Shown one piece after another: positions 1 through 29,341 of a stretch of DNA of 64,000 bases. Within the stretch, counting starts at the first letter, position 1; each line of letters starts with the position of its first letter. Made by a program: the position numbers and the translations under genes. The notes below the pieces were generated by a model. It was not told the DNA's origin and made no database searches. It saw only the letters and a program-made list of their open reading frames with translations. This DNA is from Hoplostethus atlanticus (taxonomy: Eukaryota > Chordata > Actinopteri > Trachichthyiformes > Trachichthyidae). The stretch spans positions 932,001 to 996,000 of the forward strand of contig JAXDDX010000142.1 in NCBI GenBank assembly GCA_034670405.1. Reading direction: 5' to 3'.

Positions 1-372
1 TTTCAGTTAAAAGACGGGGAATGCAGATTAAGCTAAGGTCAACCAAGAAATGTACTTGCTCAAGAAATTCTTCACTCGCAACCATGAACACATTTGCTGG
101 TTGAATGTAAACATCCTCATGTTTGCTCCTTTAGATCAGTTGGCTGCTTCCAGTGAGCACAAATGTGAATTGCCTTGTACTATTTGGCTCTTGCGCAAAT
201 CCTCTAATCTTAATTTGGCTGCCACTTCAGCTGATTATCTAAATGTTTTTTTTTATGTTTCTTGAATGCTATGCAACTCTAAATAACAGTTTTCAGTTTT
301 GTGGATCAAGCTTTTGCAGCTTTTGATCAAGCTAAGTAACTGCCATTTGTGTCGATATTTGTGTCGTGTCAG

Positions 373-16518
<16,146 letters not shown>

Positions 16519-18230
16519 GTGACAGCAGAGCAGCATATTACCCAGCACAGCCATGGACAGAGCTCTTTATCTCTGGGGAGGAGGAAAGGGGAGGGTGGGA
16601 GTAGAGTACCACTGAGAATGTCAACTAATGATGAAACACTGCCACACATCTGCTTTATCTGACTCTGAGCTGAAAACCCCACCTAGGAAGCGACTGTAGC
16701 TGTCAGAAGAAGAGAGCAAGAGAAATACAGTGAAACATAGATGTCATTGGAATCGTGTTATTTCATCAATGAGTTGACCTGACTTAAAGGTCATCGAAAT
16801 GCCATATGAGCAACTTTTTTGAGCAGTGCTATTTGGGATCCTTTTGAATACATACTACCCTATGACAGTAAATCAAGAATTTGATTTGAATTTTCTATGA
16901 GTGCCCTCTTCCAAATTCTAGACCAAGATTTCTCAACTCAAAACCTAACTCGGTGGGTTGACGTCGGTAGTGACTGCAAAAGAAAAGCACACCCATAGCA
17001 ACTTTATCTCACAAGACAATGCCTAATTGTCCATATATTTAGAAAATGAGTCATTAGTAGATATGGCAGAAGTGCATTCAAAAGTGTCACAGTAATACAA
17101 CCTGCTGCTTTCAGTGCTCTGCTCTATCCACAGTAGCTACAGATCAGGGCAGGAGAGTGCATCTAAAGACATTTGTAGCTCTGGCGCCAGCTCTGCACTG
17201 ACACAGTCCACACACAATCATTACCAACCAATCACAATCATTCTCCACTAATCTCAGTCTACTATCAAGACTTCGATTAGTTCATGGACTGTGACAGGAC
17301 TCGGCTGAAGCGAAAAAAAAACCCACCTTCCCTGCCCTGTAAAACACTACCCCCTCACCAGATTGTCCGCCCTTGACTAGGTTGACACTAAAACTGCACT
17401 ACCCACAATCCCCAGCAGCAGTGCAACAGGACCTTTCTAACTCTTCAGAATGCTATCTGACTGTAAATAGGCAGACATAATTTTATATATACCGAGAAGG
17501 AATTTCAAGGCTGGATAAGCCATGTCTATTTTTGTTAAAGAGAAAGTGATTATGTGTCCTCTTGAATGTCCATTGAGTATTCTTTTAATATGTCCAAATG
17601 TCCTTGATCAAGTGAGTGATTGTACCTGGATCCAACTTGTGTATGCACTTCATCCGTCAAAGGCAAACTTACATGCTGGTTATGGGTGGAGGGTGGGTGG
17701 GTCATGTTCGAAGCGTACAACATAGTACTTAAGCATTTCTTTTTGTACAATGTCCCTTATATTGTATATAACCCAAATTGTTGTTCAAGTTGAAGATGAA
17801 AATAGTCTTTGTTTTTCTGATTCGTAAATGGCATGGATATGTATATCTGAAATGAAACGGATTGTTGTCTTCTGCTTCTGCCTCATTTGGGTTATATTTT
17901 AACTCCAAGATTCAACAATGAAGCACGCGAATCAAGGAAACACCCTCAGACAGGACTTTGCGCTTCTTTTAACAATTCTCTATTTGCACAGTAACTGCAT
18001 ATCCTTAGTTACTAAATATCTATTTTTTCTTTTCTACTGGCACTCTTGGCAAGTTAAAGGTCTAGCACAGATGATTTCACAAATCCACTCAACACTCAAA
18101 TCCATCCAATGGATCTTTGGCTCTCATTGAAAGCCTGTCACTCAGTCCTAGTATATATCGTCCCCGCTTCCACTTGACAAAGGTAATTCTATTTCCGTGC
18201 ATTAAATTGTGATAGTACATGTATATTTTT
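16519..18230 (+). other. cit: cit 3' UTR (approximate end)
   Basis: There is no coding potential after the stop. The sequence becomes AT-rich, and a candidate ATTAAA poly(A) signal sits at 18201-18206; no AATAAA occurs before it. A ZNF143-like string, actacccacaatcccc, lies near 17398. The true end of the transcript cannot be fixed from sequence. Confidence 0.45.
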
Positions 18231-21200
18231 GTGATTTTTAGCAATATTTAGAATGTGAGATGCCATACTTTAACTTGCCTAGTGTGTCTTTAAGCTTTGG
18301 GGCTTCCCTTTCCTACAGCACTCAATAAGGAGATGTTTCCACAATTTGCTGAGGCCAGTATGGTTATTTAAAGATGTAACCTGTTTGTGAATGTACTAAA
18401 GCCAAGAAAGCAAAACTGATCCAATGGTCATTAATGTTCAACAAGGCACCCAGTGCTACAGATTGCACAAGTTGAATACCAGTTTCATACAATAATGGAA
18501 AACGGCACTGTATACGAAAGGGTTATCCATCCCTTTTTATTTTCCTTTTTTTATTATTTGTATTTCTTCTCACATGCTCCTGAAACATAACGCTTGATAT
18601 GATATTGTTGTTTGCTAACAAAAGTTTTATTAGCTTTCCCTGTAGAGTTTTTGTCACAGAATATTAAATATTATAACCAATATCTTTCACTTCTACTTCT
18701 TCTTGCTGTGCTACTATGTGGTTTGGTGTGGTTGTGTGAGCAGGCAATCAGTTGGCACACAACTTTTCATTCACATCCCTCCTCAGTCACTGTCTATTAG
18801 CAAGGTGAGGGAGAGGAAACTGGTCATATGTGAGGCCCTTTTATCCTATTATCCTGTGCTTTCTCCACACAACACTTTAGGCTCTCGCTGAAATGACCCG
18901 TTGGCCAATGTCCGTTTGGTTGGTGTAAGTTTGTTAGGCTATTTATAGGTGCGTGATCCCATTGCTCAACCAATGAGTGAGCAGCTCTGTGACAATGGCC
19001 TGCCATTCCAGACATGGTAGCATGCCGCTTGGATCAGAAACTGAGAAGGGGTGAAGAAGACACAGTCTTCAACAATACTGTGCACTGCATTTGGTATAGA
19101 AGCAATAGCATGCCTGACCTAAGCATGTACACACTATGCTGTGAAATGACACCAGTGACATGTGCTGCTGGTCCATCAACAGTTTTCTATTTGACACAGA
19201 GGGAAGATAAAGTGGACCAAGTGGAGGGGGCTTTCAGCACCTCTCTTTATTTAGATCACACCCCTGGCTTCACCTCTTGCATTCAGTTCATTCACAGACT
19301 GTCACTTTTCTGAACTTGGGAACCACAAGAGGACCTGTGAATGGTGTAGATAAAATTGGCACATTGTAAGGCGGTGTTCACAGTGTCAGCAGTGTCACAC
19401 TTGAGTATGTCACGCCTACTGCTACTGACATCCCTGAGCTTGGTTTCCCAAAAGCTCTCAGCACTAACACAGTGTACAAAGTATCTGGATCACCTTCCTA
19501 ATTTTGATTTGCACTCGCTTTTACATAATCCATGTCTGAAGAGTCATATGGCCTAAATCCTTCTTTAGCCTGTCGCCTCTCTTTCATCTACATGTTCCCT
19601 TCATGACAAAAGTGGAATTAATACATAAATAAGCTATCTTGCACCTGGATTCACCATGTTCCTAATATTTTGTATACTTAAGTGTTGATGACATTTGAAT
19701 CGCCTCAGTACAGGACAATATCATAGTACATGCATGGTGCAAAGTACAATAAGGTTTTTAATTTTGGGTACAATAAGAATCACCTGAGTTAAATGTTCCT
19801 ATTTTGCAGACACCACTAACGTTTCTCCATGTTGTACGCAGTCAGTAACAGAAAGTGAGAGTCTCAAGGCCAAAGAGAAGTGTGAGGTATGCAGGTGGCT
19901 TGGTTGACATTTATAGGGAGCTGTAGTGTACATTGCTAGGGAAAGGTAAGCCTGTAAATACCAGTCATGCAGAGCAGCATGTGAGAGATGTGACTCTACA
20001 TCAACTGAGGCTAGTAGCGACACAGTCCTGACAGGTCAATAAATTAGACTTAATGAGTTGGTAACTGCCACACTCCCTCTCATCACATTTTATATCCACT
20101 AAAGACAAAGGACAATTAACGCACACAGACACATCCAAATGTTGAAGTTATTAAATGGGTTTTTTAGTGATCATGTTCAATACAGAATTATATACATCTT
20201 CTAATCACCTTTTTTGAAATCCAGGATCACACTGACCTTGATGATTTTGGGACTTTTAAAAAAAAAAAGAGAGAGAAAGTGATCTCTGATCCAGATGCTA
20301 CAAGATCCAGATTTGCAGTCTTTAAATAAACCTCTATCTTGCCTTCTGTTGGACAAATGTTACAACATGCTGTTAGGCCAAAAATACACGCGTGAACTAG
20401 ATGAAAAAAATGTTACAGATAGTTGCAATGCATAAGAAGTTAAAGACAAAATTCAAACTCATTTGATGAAAAATAATTCAAAACTAAATCGCAAAACTTT
20501 CTCTGCAAACGTTCACAAGAGCTTCTTTCAATGATCAACTGTTATTAATCTATATTCAAGATGTATAGATTCTATTTGCCTCACATAGCACACGTTGCAT
20601 CACAATTTCTTGGCTATATATATATATACATATATTGCCCTTCGTGTTTATGAATCTTCCCTCAAGCCACCCTTCTAATGGGATTAAGGTTATCCTGATT
20701 TTTGGCATCAAAAGTGATGTAATCTTTGCCTTTGAGTTTTGAAAATCACAGAAATTACATTTAAACTTGATTTAAGGTAGGATTGGATTATCCAATCTGA
20801 ATGATCAGAATTCATTCATCAGTTTTGACATACCCACTTTTCAGATTTAATCTGGCCCGGACAGCCCAGTCAGTAGAGCATGAGACGCTCTCAGGGTCAT
20901 GGGTTCGATCACCACATAGTGTCAACTGTAACTCGATTTGGATAAAAGCATCTGCTAAACGACTGTAATGTAATGTGATCCATTCTGATTTCTAAAATCC
21001 TACCAGAAAAGTTTTGAAAAAGTGGGCACTCAGGATTAGTTCAAAGGTCAGATCAAGAAATCATTATTGGCCAGCTGGAAAGAAAAGGTCTGACTTCTGC
21101 CATAGTAAGAATAGTTTTGTAGCTCCATCCTGTGGTAGAAGTCTGGCCTTTCCTGGGTGGCATTGCACCATTTCTTATATTATTTAGAGTACGAGAAAAA

Positions 21201-21529
21201 CGAGACTGGAATCTCAGTAGCCAGTCATTGCTCTTTACAGTTTCACTCTCAACCACCTAATGCTCAGACCGTCAAGACAGTGGTCTGTGGACAGAGGGGT
21301 TTTTATAGCAATGAGGTCCTTTAGCATGGCTGCTCCTGATATTCTAAACCACTCTTATTCCACTCTGTTAGCCCGATGTCAGCCTTGTCAACCTGGGGGC
21401 AGTGGCTACTAAATAGGGGTGTGTGTGTGTGTGTCTGCTTGTGGTTTTTATGAGCATGCTATGCTGTATGTGCTGTATGAAGTGTGTGTAAGCATCATTT
21501 ACCTGTCACTTCCTAAAGAGGGCATGGTT
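18231..21529. other. Intergenic region between cit and myl2
   Basis: No gene was recognised. Small ORFs here lack codon bias or family resemblance. The stretch holds one SINE (20850-20979), an AT repeat near 20613, a short GT run at 21418 and an ACTAAATAGG CArG-like box at 21408-21417, upstream of the myl2 TATA box. Confidence 0.6.
20850..20979 (+). mobile_element. tRNA-derived SINE
   Basis: A tRNA-like head has A-box-like cagtcagtagagcatgaga and B-box gggttcgatcacc. It is followed by the tail ggataaaagcatctgctaaa ending in taatgtaatgt. The same tail occurs, in the opposite orientation, at the 3' end of the LINE fragment at 38.6 kb, as expected for a SINE mobilised by a partner LINE. Confidence 0.75.
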
Positions 21530-21537
21530 TATAAATA
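21530..21537 (+). promoter_or_regulatory. TATA box of myl2
   Basis: TATAAATA lies 110 nt upstream of the myl2 ATG, giving an expected start of transcription near 21560 and a first exon of about 80 nt. TATA-driven promoters are normal for striated-muscle contractile genes. Confidence 0.65.
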
Positions 21538-21639
21538 TCGTCCAGTAGAGCTGAGGGTTGGGGGCTACAAAAGGCCACCTAGAAACTCCCCATTGTTCAC
21601 TGGCATCATTGTTCGCCTGACCTCCCACCTGTCTCAGCC

Positions 21640-24287
21640 ATGGTAAGTCACTTGATCTGCCAGTGTTGTTCAAGGTAGTAAGGACAGACATGGTTTCTTG
21701 CCGATTAGAGGATGCTGTCTTCATTCTGACAGATGGATGAAATGATCATGTACTGTTATCTGTACAGTATATCATAGTTACATCTAGATCTAAGATACTG
21801 TAAGGTAGTTAATAGATACAGTAAGAGGTTCAAATTGTTCTGAGGTGGCTATGTGGGCAGTCATTTATGCCAAACATTTATGACCGTGGATACCTAGTAA
21901 ACATTTAAGAATCTATGTAATTGTCAACTATTGTCCATCCAAAGGTTTCATGCTTTACCAACTTCTTAGCTGATGTTGTACAGTCTTCAGTGCATCCTTA
22001 ATTACATCCTAAGTCCAGTTGAAATTAGCCCCATATTTTTATATGGCAAAGCTAGATTGTCTTCAGTAGGCTAAGCTGGTCAACTTGTTGTGGTTTTGAT
22101 GCTCTTAATGTGTATTATGTTTTAAAGTGTATCATATGTTTGCACACTGATGCTTGATTCTTGCCTGGGTGAAGCCAAAGTCAATTATCCACCTGGTATG
22201 AACAATAAAGTGTTATTCTACGCCACCAGGCCATATTCCACATTCCTTCTTATTGCTATTATCTGGCATGCCATGTAACTTCTTCCATCTGTCTTTCAAG
22301 AAGATGGAGATCACAATGGCCATTTGTCTGTTTAAAAGATGTGTCAGGCTTGTTTCTTTCCAATTCATTTAGGGTGCACTACTCTCCATGTCTCGTTCCA
22401 TATCTCTTCTCCTCCTCATCTCTCTTTTCTTTTTGGCAAAAGGCCCCCAAGAAAGCCAAGAAGAGGTCAGCAGATGGAGCCAACTCCAACGTGTTTTCCA
22501 TGTTTGAACAGGCCCAGATCCAGGAATTCAAAGAGGTGAGAAAGTCACCCTGCAGCCCATGGCATGGCATGACCTTAACAAGCATGGTGCTATACCACAA
22601 AGAGCACCTTTATTTCACTGACCTACATCTGGCTGAGGTTGACAGGATATTTATGGAAAAGGGAGATGAACATTGTCCAACAGTAATGAAAGAGCAATAA
22701 AATGCATTGTATATTTCTGTCTTACACTCACACATACTCTCTGTCCTCTCTCTTCCCCTCTCTATGTCCTCCTCTGTCTTTCCATCTCCATTGTTCATCG
22801 TCCGAGTATGCCCACCTGTCTATCGTGTCCCTGGCATGAATACAGTGAGGCTTGTGGTATTTTGGTATGAGGGCCACTGGTGCCCAGACATCCAGGCTGT
22901 GTCATCAGTGATTAGGCTGCAGATAAACTGCTGGGCATGCCCTGAATACCAGTCTAAACCCTGTGGACTTACAGGTTATAAATACTTAACAGTACTCACA
23001 ATACACTAAAATATTGAAGGAAGGGCAGGGAATCTAAAACCATGTGTGACAGTGATATCTTTTTCCTGACAAATGGGTTGAAGGCATGCAGAGGGATTGT
23101 GGTTGGATTCTGTTCATAATGAGCTCAGATGTGCATTTCACTGTGCTTTGACCGCAGGCCTTCACTATCATGGACCAGAACAGAGACGGATTCATTGACA
23201 AGAACGACCTGAGGGATACCTTCGCTGCTCTGGGTGGGTTATCATCATATAGTCACTTTAGTAAGATGATGTGAATTGATTGTCTTTTTCTTGCTCTGAG
23301 AGGCTGTGTGTATCTGGGCCCGGAGACAGAGTTAGTGTGATAGTGGATCCATGTTTTTTGTGGATTTCCACAGTGCGGCTCCTGAATCTTTCTGAATGTT
23401 CCTTCCCACAGGGCGCCTGAATGTGAAGCAGGAAGAGATTGATGAGATGCTCAAAGAGGCCCCTGGCCCAATCAACTTTACTGTCTTCCTCACCATGTTT
23501 GGAGAGAAACTGAAAGGTAAGGAGCAGGTGAAAATGGATGAAGCCAAAGAGGAAACCTAAGAGGAAAGTCATGCAAATCATAATATATTGTATCTAATGT
23601 CTCTAGGTGCTGACCCAGAGGAGACCATCCTCAATGCATTTAAAGTCTTTGACCCCGAGGGGAAAGGTGTGCTGAGGAAGGACTAGTGAGTGGCCTAACA
23701 CACTGCACCTCTCACACACAACATTCATTGGCTGTAGTGTTGTATGAACAGTAATCTAATGCATCCAATACATCGTCTGTCACAATATATGAAAGCATCC
23801 GTGATCTGGGACCTTGAGCATGAGTACAGGCCATCATAATCTCCACCCAGTGGAAACAAACCTGAGCCATAACATTTGTATTTTCATGTGATGTGATCTT
23901 TTCTCCTTCCTGTCCAGTGTAACACAGATGCTGACAACGCAAGCAGACCGATTCTCCCCTGAAGAGGTAACTCAACACACCACTTAGTCATTATTGCGCC
24001 AGCTTGCTTGGTGGGTGGGCAAATCCATACAGTGCAATAATGATTCACATCCACGTCAAATACACATGATTCCATAAAGAAGAAAACTGAGTGAATCACC
24101 AGTTCAGATCTCACACCTTAGCATGCACACTGGCCAGATTTCACACAGTATGTGTTGTTTTTGTGACCTGATCAATGGACAGATGGAGCAGATGTTCGCT
24201 GCCTTCCCCCCAGATGTGGCAGGGAACCTGGACTACAAGAACCTGGTTCACATCATCACCCACGGAGAGGAAAAGGACCAGGAGTAA
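21640..24287 (+). CDS. myl2: Myosin regulatory light chain 2, ventricular/slow muscle type
   Basis: This light chain binds the myosin lever arm and, when phosphorylated by myosin light chain kinase, tunes force in heart and slow muscle. Seven coding segments: 21640-21642 (ATG only, directly followed by gtaagt), 22443-22535, 23158-23233, 23412-23516, 23607-23685, 23918-23966, 24183-24287, giving about 169 residues, near the usual 166. It starts [20 protein letters not shown], with the phosphorylatable Ser in ANSNVF. The first EF-hand loop [12 protein letters not shown] has all calcium/magnesium ligands. It ends [20 protein letters not shown]. The start follows family gene structure, in which the initiator codon sits alone in exon 1 (Kozak context cagccATGg). 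The neighbouring ccdc63-like gene supports MYL2 rather than another regulatory light chain. Confidence 0.96.
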
Positions 24288-24648
24288 CTCTCTTCTTTCT
24301 CAACGCGTCTGTCAAATAGAAAGACCGGCATACCGTCTCCAGCCCATTCATGGCTTGACACCTGCCCCTTGCCCTTGAAGGAGATATGGACTATAATTTA
24401 TTTACTCAACTTTTATGTTGGTCTCACTGTTTCTATACATTACTCAGTCAAGATATATGCAAGTCCCCCATCGGCCACACGCAAGAGGATCAAGACATCA
24501 TTTTCTCTCCCTGCCCAAAGAAATGGACAGTTGACAGCATCAACATAGTGAGATGTCTTGCTCCTCTTTTGTCTCGTCCTCTTGTTTCACCATTCACTAT
24601 TGGATGACTATTGGATTCCTCTGCCCTATGCAACCTAGTATATTGTAC

Positions 24649-24724
24649 AATAAATCAAAACCACTTGCATATTTTTTCATAGAAGATATCCATTTGTTAC
24701 GTCTCTGCATGTTCCCCTAATAAA
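24649..24724 (+). promoter_or_regulatory. Two poly(A) signals of myl2
   Basis: AATAAA occurs at 24649-24654 and again at 24719-24724, 362 and 432 nt after the stop codon. Either could end the transcript. Confidence 0.7.
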
Positions 24725-24739
24725 ACATTTTCAAAGATA

Positions 24740-25773
24740 CTAGACTGGACTATTTGATCAGATGGGGACCAAACAAGGCACATTTAGAAAGTGTTTGTTC
24801 CTGTGAGTGGCGCTCTCTCTAGGATAACTGCTTGAGCACATGGTTACACCGGCACTATTCTTTTAATTCCATGTAAGGTAGTGAATATGTGTACTTAAAG
24901 GAGTACTGTTGGTGGTCCTCTGAAATCCCCTAGAGATGAATTCAGAACAGGCTTTGTGTGTGTCTTTGTGTCTCTGTGTATTAGCAGATGTGTGTTGTGC
25001 ATGCACGCATGAAAAAGTTTGGCTACCTAAAGAGAGGGGTTTAGTGAGACAAAGCCCTGTTGTTATTTTAGTGCTGTGATGATGTGAAGAGGGTAACGTT
25101 ATACTGCGGGGTAGGGCTCCAGACACACAATAGGATGCCACCCAGTGATCCTCACCACCCTAACCAACCAACCCCACTCCGAGACCTTGGCTGGGGGGGA
25201 TGCAAATCCCCGATTTGTCCTGGCTGGAGGTTCCAGGGGGCGGCCTGACATGTCAACCCCACACTAAAGTATTGTCTCCTGGGGGGAGAAGAGGGAGGGT
25301 GGGAGTGGCGTGAAATAAGTGCCTGGATCAACTCAGACATTTGCGCTTACATCATGGGTCCTGTTTAAACAGTCCCTGGGAATAGGTTGTGGCCATTGAG
25401 GGACTGGAACATACACTAGGGAGAAATAGCTCTTCATCCCTATGACCTCAACTGTACCTGCAGGCACAGATCAATGACCATTCTCCTCGTATTCATTCAA
25501 CTTCTCTCTGGTTTCAGAGGCTATGGGAGACATAGTACCAATTGCCTGTATGAGTTATCCAGTCACAGTTAATGTCTCAATTTTTTATTTAAGTCAATTA
25601 GGATTCAAATTTATGAGGATAGTTAAGTTCTGATAGTAAAGGTCTACGTCTAGCAAGCAGCAGCAGTGAAAGACCAGGGAATAATGCTGAAATATGTAGT
25701 TTATTGCCATTAGGACAGCGTAAGAGGCTGTGTTACTGCAGTTAAAAGAGGCAGTATGTGGCTGCAGGTCTGA
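24740..25773. other. Convergent intergenic stretch between myl2 and the ccdc63-like gene
   Basis: No gene was seen. The region is of mixed composition with a GC-richer block at 25150-25300. It must include the 3' UTR of the ccdc63-like gene on the minus strand, whose poly(A) site I could not place with confidence. Confidence 0.5.
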
Positions 25774-27230
25774 TCAGGCAGACCCGAAGGTGAAGCCCAT
25801 CTTCTTGCCTCTCTGGTTAGCAGAGGGTGTGCGTGGAGATTTACCCTGCTCCGTCTGTACCACACGGGGCAATACATACTCACACAGGCTCACAAAGTCC
25901 AGCGGCTGCTCACTTGCTATAACACACGCACACATACAGTGTAATGAGGATACACATATCATAAAGACTGCTATAACCTAACACACTTTGAGAATAAGTT
26001 TATGGTTGAATGTGCTAGATGCTGGATAAGATATCACACAAAGAACTGAGGACAATGGTTTCAAAGATGTAACTGCAGGTTCCAATATGATACAATTTTT
26101 ATCTTTGGTCTCTGAGAGCATCACAAGCCCACTATCACGGTCAGCGGTTAAACATTAGAGGTTAAAGGTTAGGTGTTAGGATTTCATACCCAGCTGATCT
26201 GTGCCAGAGGGAGCCTCTATATTGGAGGGGGCCACAACAGGCAGCAGGTCATAGCTGGCCAGCAGCAGGTTCTGCGGTGGCAACTCATTTATATCAGCCT
26301 CCTTGTTGCCGGCCTGGCTCAGCAGCATCAGCAGGTCATGGATACCCTCCTCCAGGATGCCTGAAGTAGACAGAGAATAACAACAAGGATAAACAGTTTT
26401 GTAAAACTGGGGCAAACTGAGGGTTTGTAATATGCTGACAGGTCAAATGAAACCTTTTCACCTAACACAACACGTTTCCCTCTCTTCACAAAATAGAAAA
26501 AAGCACATTATGTTTGAGCAAACATTATACTGACTGACTCACATCGAAACTACATAGCATTCAGTCATAATATTGCATGCTCAGTTTTAGAACTTCTTTC
26601 AATATTTATCACTGGTGAGGGATAAATATTTGCAGCTAAGAGATTCCTCCTTTCCACCTACCGATGCAATGTGTGACATTGTCAGTGATATGGGTGCTGC
26701 AGCCCAGTTTCTCAGTGTTGGGTGCTGGGTTAATCATGGCAAAGAGCTCAGCGATGGCAGTCTTCTGCTGGTCCAGACTCTTCAGAACCAGGGTGTACTG
26801 GTTTTCCAGGGAGTTGTCCAGGCTGTGACGCTCCTCCAGCTGGATCTACAATATGGTAAGAGAAAGGAACAGAAAAATGATGAGCTCCACCTGAATCAGA
26901 AGGCGATCTAAGACAAGATCGGCATAACGATGGAAGGAGTCATTATATTTCTGGATTATATGACTGAAGAAAAGTGGATGCAAAATTGAACCCTGGGGCA
27001 CACTATCAGTAACATTTACAGAAGAAGAAGAAACTACCTATGTATATACAGTATATATAGGTGTCTGTATAGATAGAGCATTATAGCGAGACTCACCTCT
27101 AGATCCTTCAGTTGGCTCTTACACTGCTGATCATGTCCTTTGTTCTCCAGTTCAAAGACCAGAATCTCACTCTGGGGGAGAAACACACACATACACAAAG
27201 AATCAATAACACATATACTATACCACAGAG

Positions 27231-27264
<34 letters not shown>

Positions 27265-27908
27265 ATGTGCATGTATGTGTGAGCATGTGCTTAACGGAAT
27301 ATGTACATGCCTTCAGCTTGCCAATGCAATTGTTCAGCATGTTGCTCTTGCTGTTCAGGTCTTTGATGTAGTTGAAGTAAGCAAAATGTTTCTCCTCAGT
27401 GTCAATGAACTTCTTGCCTATCTGACACAGGTCGCTTTCTCCAGTCACGTCCATGAGAATATGGTGGACCGCCTTGTGCGTCTCCAGCCTCTCGCCTTCC
27501 ATTTGCTCTTGCTGGGCTTTCTTAGCCTCTGCACCAATGAAATAATAGTATCTTAGCCAATCTTAACCAATCAGTCTATGTCTAATCATGCTGGAAGTTA
27601 TGCCTGCTTAGTCTAGAGGTGATAACTAAAACCTTTCTAAAGGGTAGTGGGCTCAGATTGAGAAGAGTGATGTGGGTGAGATCATTCAATAGGATTCATC
27701 GTGGTATATCGTACCTCTCTTCCTGGCTTCCTCAACCTCACCAGGAGGAATGATGTCCTGGAACTTAATGTCCATGAAGTTGTGCAGTTTGACCTCAAGG
27801 TCGATGGCAGACTTTAGTTTCATCATCTTCATGGGGAACTGAGCTGTCTCCTTCTTACTGCGCTCCCTCACCTCTAGCATATGGGTGATAGCCTCTGACC
27901 TGTAGCGT

Positions 27909-27943
<35 letters not shown>

Positions 27944-27982
27944 AACTTCATGGCTCACACTGATCAATATACCAGGAAAATG

Positions 27983-28037
<55 letters not shown>

Positions 28038-29341
28038 AATATATACCTCTGGTTGTAGGCGAAGATGGACTTCTCCACCAGTCCCTCCATGGTTTTGTGC
28101 TGTATTGCTAGCTCTTGGTTAAGTTTTTTATTAATCTTGTATAATGGGTCCCTCTGATGCAGCAGGAGGCCAATGTCTTCACGGAGAGCCAGGTTCCTGG
28201 ATAGCGCTGTATCAAAATAGATGGTGACCTAGAAAATTAGGGTTAAGATTCAAATTAGGGATGATTCATCGAGTTCATTGTTTGGAATAAGCATAGGGTT
28301 GTGTGGATAACATCAAACTAGTTTAGGTTTTAGGGTTAAAGCTTGGGTTAGACTCTCAGGTTTTATGATTACTATTAGAAATAAGGTTTTTGTTTAGATT
28401 GTTAGCTGGTGGGTGTGGGATTTACTTTTAAATTAGCGTTAGCATTAAGGTAAGTATTGAACAGTAAGGGATAGGAATGAAGTTGACAGTGTAGCGTGAG
28501 GGTAATTTCTAAGCTTGTGGTTTTAGAATCAGGGTCAAGATTTTGTGGTTAAATTAGCATTGGAGGGTGTCCTGGTGGCTCAGCAGTCTAAGGCGCATAA
28601 CATGTAACCACAATGTCCTTGGTTCGAATCTGACCCGGGACCTTTGTCGCATGTCATCCCTCCTCTCTCACCCAATCTAAGGCAAAAGTAGCATTGGTAC
28701 CTGTTTAAGTTTGTTTTCTAGGATGAGGACATGCTTCCTCTGATGGTGGTATTTCTTCTTCTGTTGGAGACTGGCACCCAAGACTGCCTGCTTCTCCCAA
28801 ATCTTCCTCTGTGCCTCATTCATCTGGAGCACAGTCAATAATGTGTTAACTTCAACTTATTTACAGGCCCCGCGTGCTGACAGTACCACTGTACCACTAC
28901 TACAACAACTACTTCTACTACTACTACTACTACCACTACCACTACTACTACAACTACTAGTACTACTACTATCACTACTACAACTACTACTACTACTACT
29001 ACCACTACCACTACTACTACAACTACTAGTACTACTACAACTACTACTACTACTACCACTACTACTACATCTACTGCTGTGACATAATTCTAATACAGAC
29101 AAAGCTTCTTCATAAAACATGTTCTAAGAGGATTGCAAACATGACACTGATTTTGCCAGCCTAAGGTCCCCAAGCCTTGGGCCTGTACAATAACTTGTAC
29201 ACACTTTATTTCTGTATAATTTACCTTCCCATCCAGAGAAGCCAACTGTTCCTCCTGCTGTCTGATGAGCTGCTTAAATTTGTCATTTTTTACCAGGAGG
29301 CCTTTGTATTCCTCTTCAAGGTTTTGTGTTCCCATGTTGTT
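25774..29341 (-). CDS. ccdc63: CCDC63-like axonemal coiled-coil protein (outer dynein arm docking family)
   Basis: Nine exons on the minus strand, 5' to 3': 29225-29341, 28701-28823, 28047-28228, 27715-27899, 27311-27528, 27097-27171, 26662-26845, 26190-26360, 25774-25916. All phases agree. The product is mostly coiled coil: EEEYKGLLVKNDKFKQLIRQ, VTIYFDTALSRNLALREDIG, IGKKFIDTEEKHFAYFNYIK and ILEEGIHDLLMLLSQ. The segments N..L..L...EEY and VT..FD resemble human CCDC63 and ODAD1 (CCDC114), which act in assembly or docking of outer dynein arms. Position next to myl2 favours CCDC63. The first ATG at 29335 would give 463 residues against about 560 in human; no exons for the missing N-terminus were found. 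Exon 27311-27528 appears to end at a GC donor (AAG|gcatgt). Confidence 0.82.
27900..28046 (-). repeat. 147-nt intron of the ccdc63-like gene made largely of two CA/GT arrays
   Basis: CA repeats occupy about 27910-27941 and 27988-28035. On the transcribed strand they are UG repeats, one beginning shortly after the donor and the other ending shortly before the acceptor. Confidence 0.9.
28565..28690 (+). mobile_element. tRNA-derived SINE in a ccdc63-like intron
   Basis: The sequence runs gggtgtcctggtggctcagc (A-box region), then ggttcgaatctgacccggga (B-box), and ends in a pyrimidine-rich tail with tgtcgcatgtcatccctcct. This is a widespread fish SINE layout. It ends about 10 nt before the minus-strand donor of exon 28701-28823. 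Confidence 0.75.
28890..29078. repeat. (ACT/ACC)n trinucleotide repeat
   Basis: About 190 nt of tac/cta with cac variants fills most of the intron between exons 28701-28823 and 29225-29341. Open frames across it (poly-Val, poly-Leu, Ser-rich) are artefacts of the repeat. Confidence 0.95.

Noticed and set aside
25150-25340. GC-richer block with a 62-codon minus ORF between myl2 and the ccdc63-like gene
   Set aside because: No domain, no splice or promoter signals that stand out; treated as intergenic.
28230-28540. Telomere-like gggtta/ttaggg words in a ccdc63-like intron
   Set aside because: Highly degenerate and never in a clean array; probably a decayed simple repeat common in fish introns.
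28835-29120. Poly-Val, poly-Leu and Ser-rich ORFs
   Set aside because: They are translations of the ACT/ACC trinucleotide repeat in an intron.
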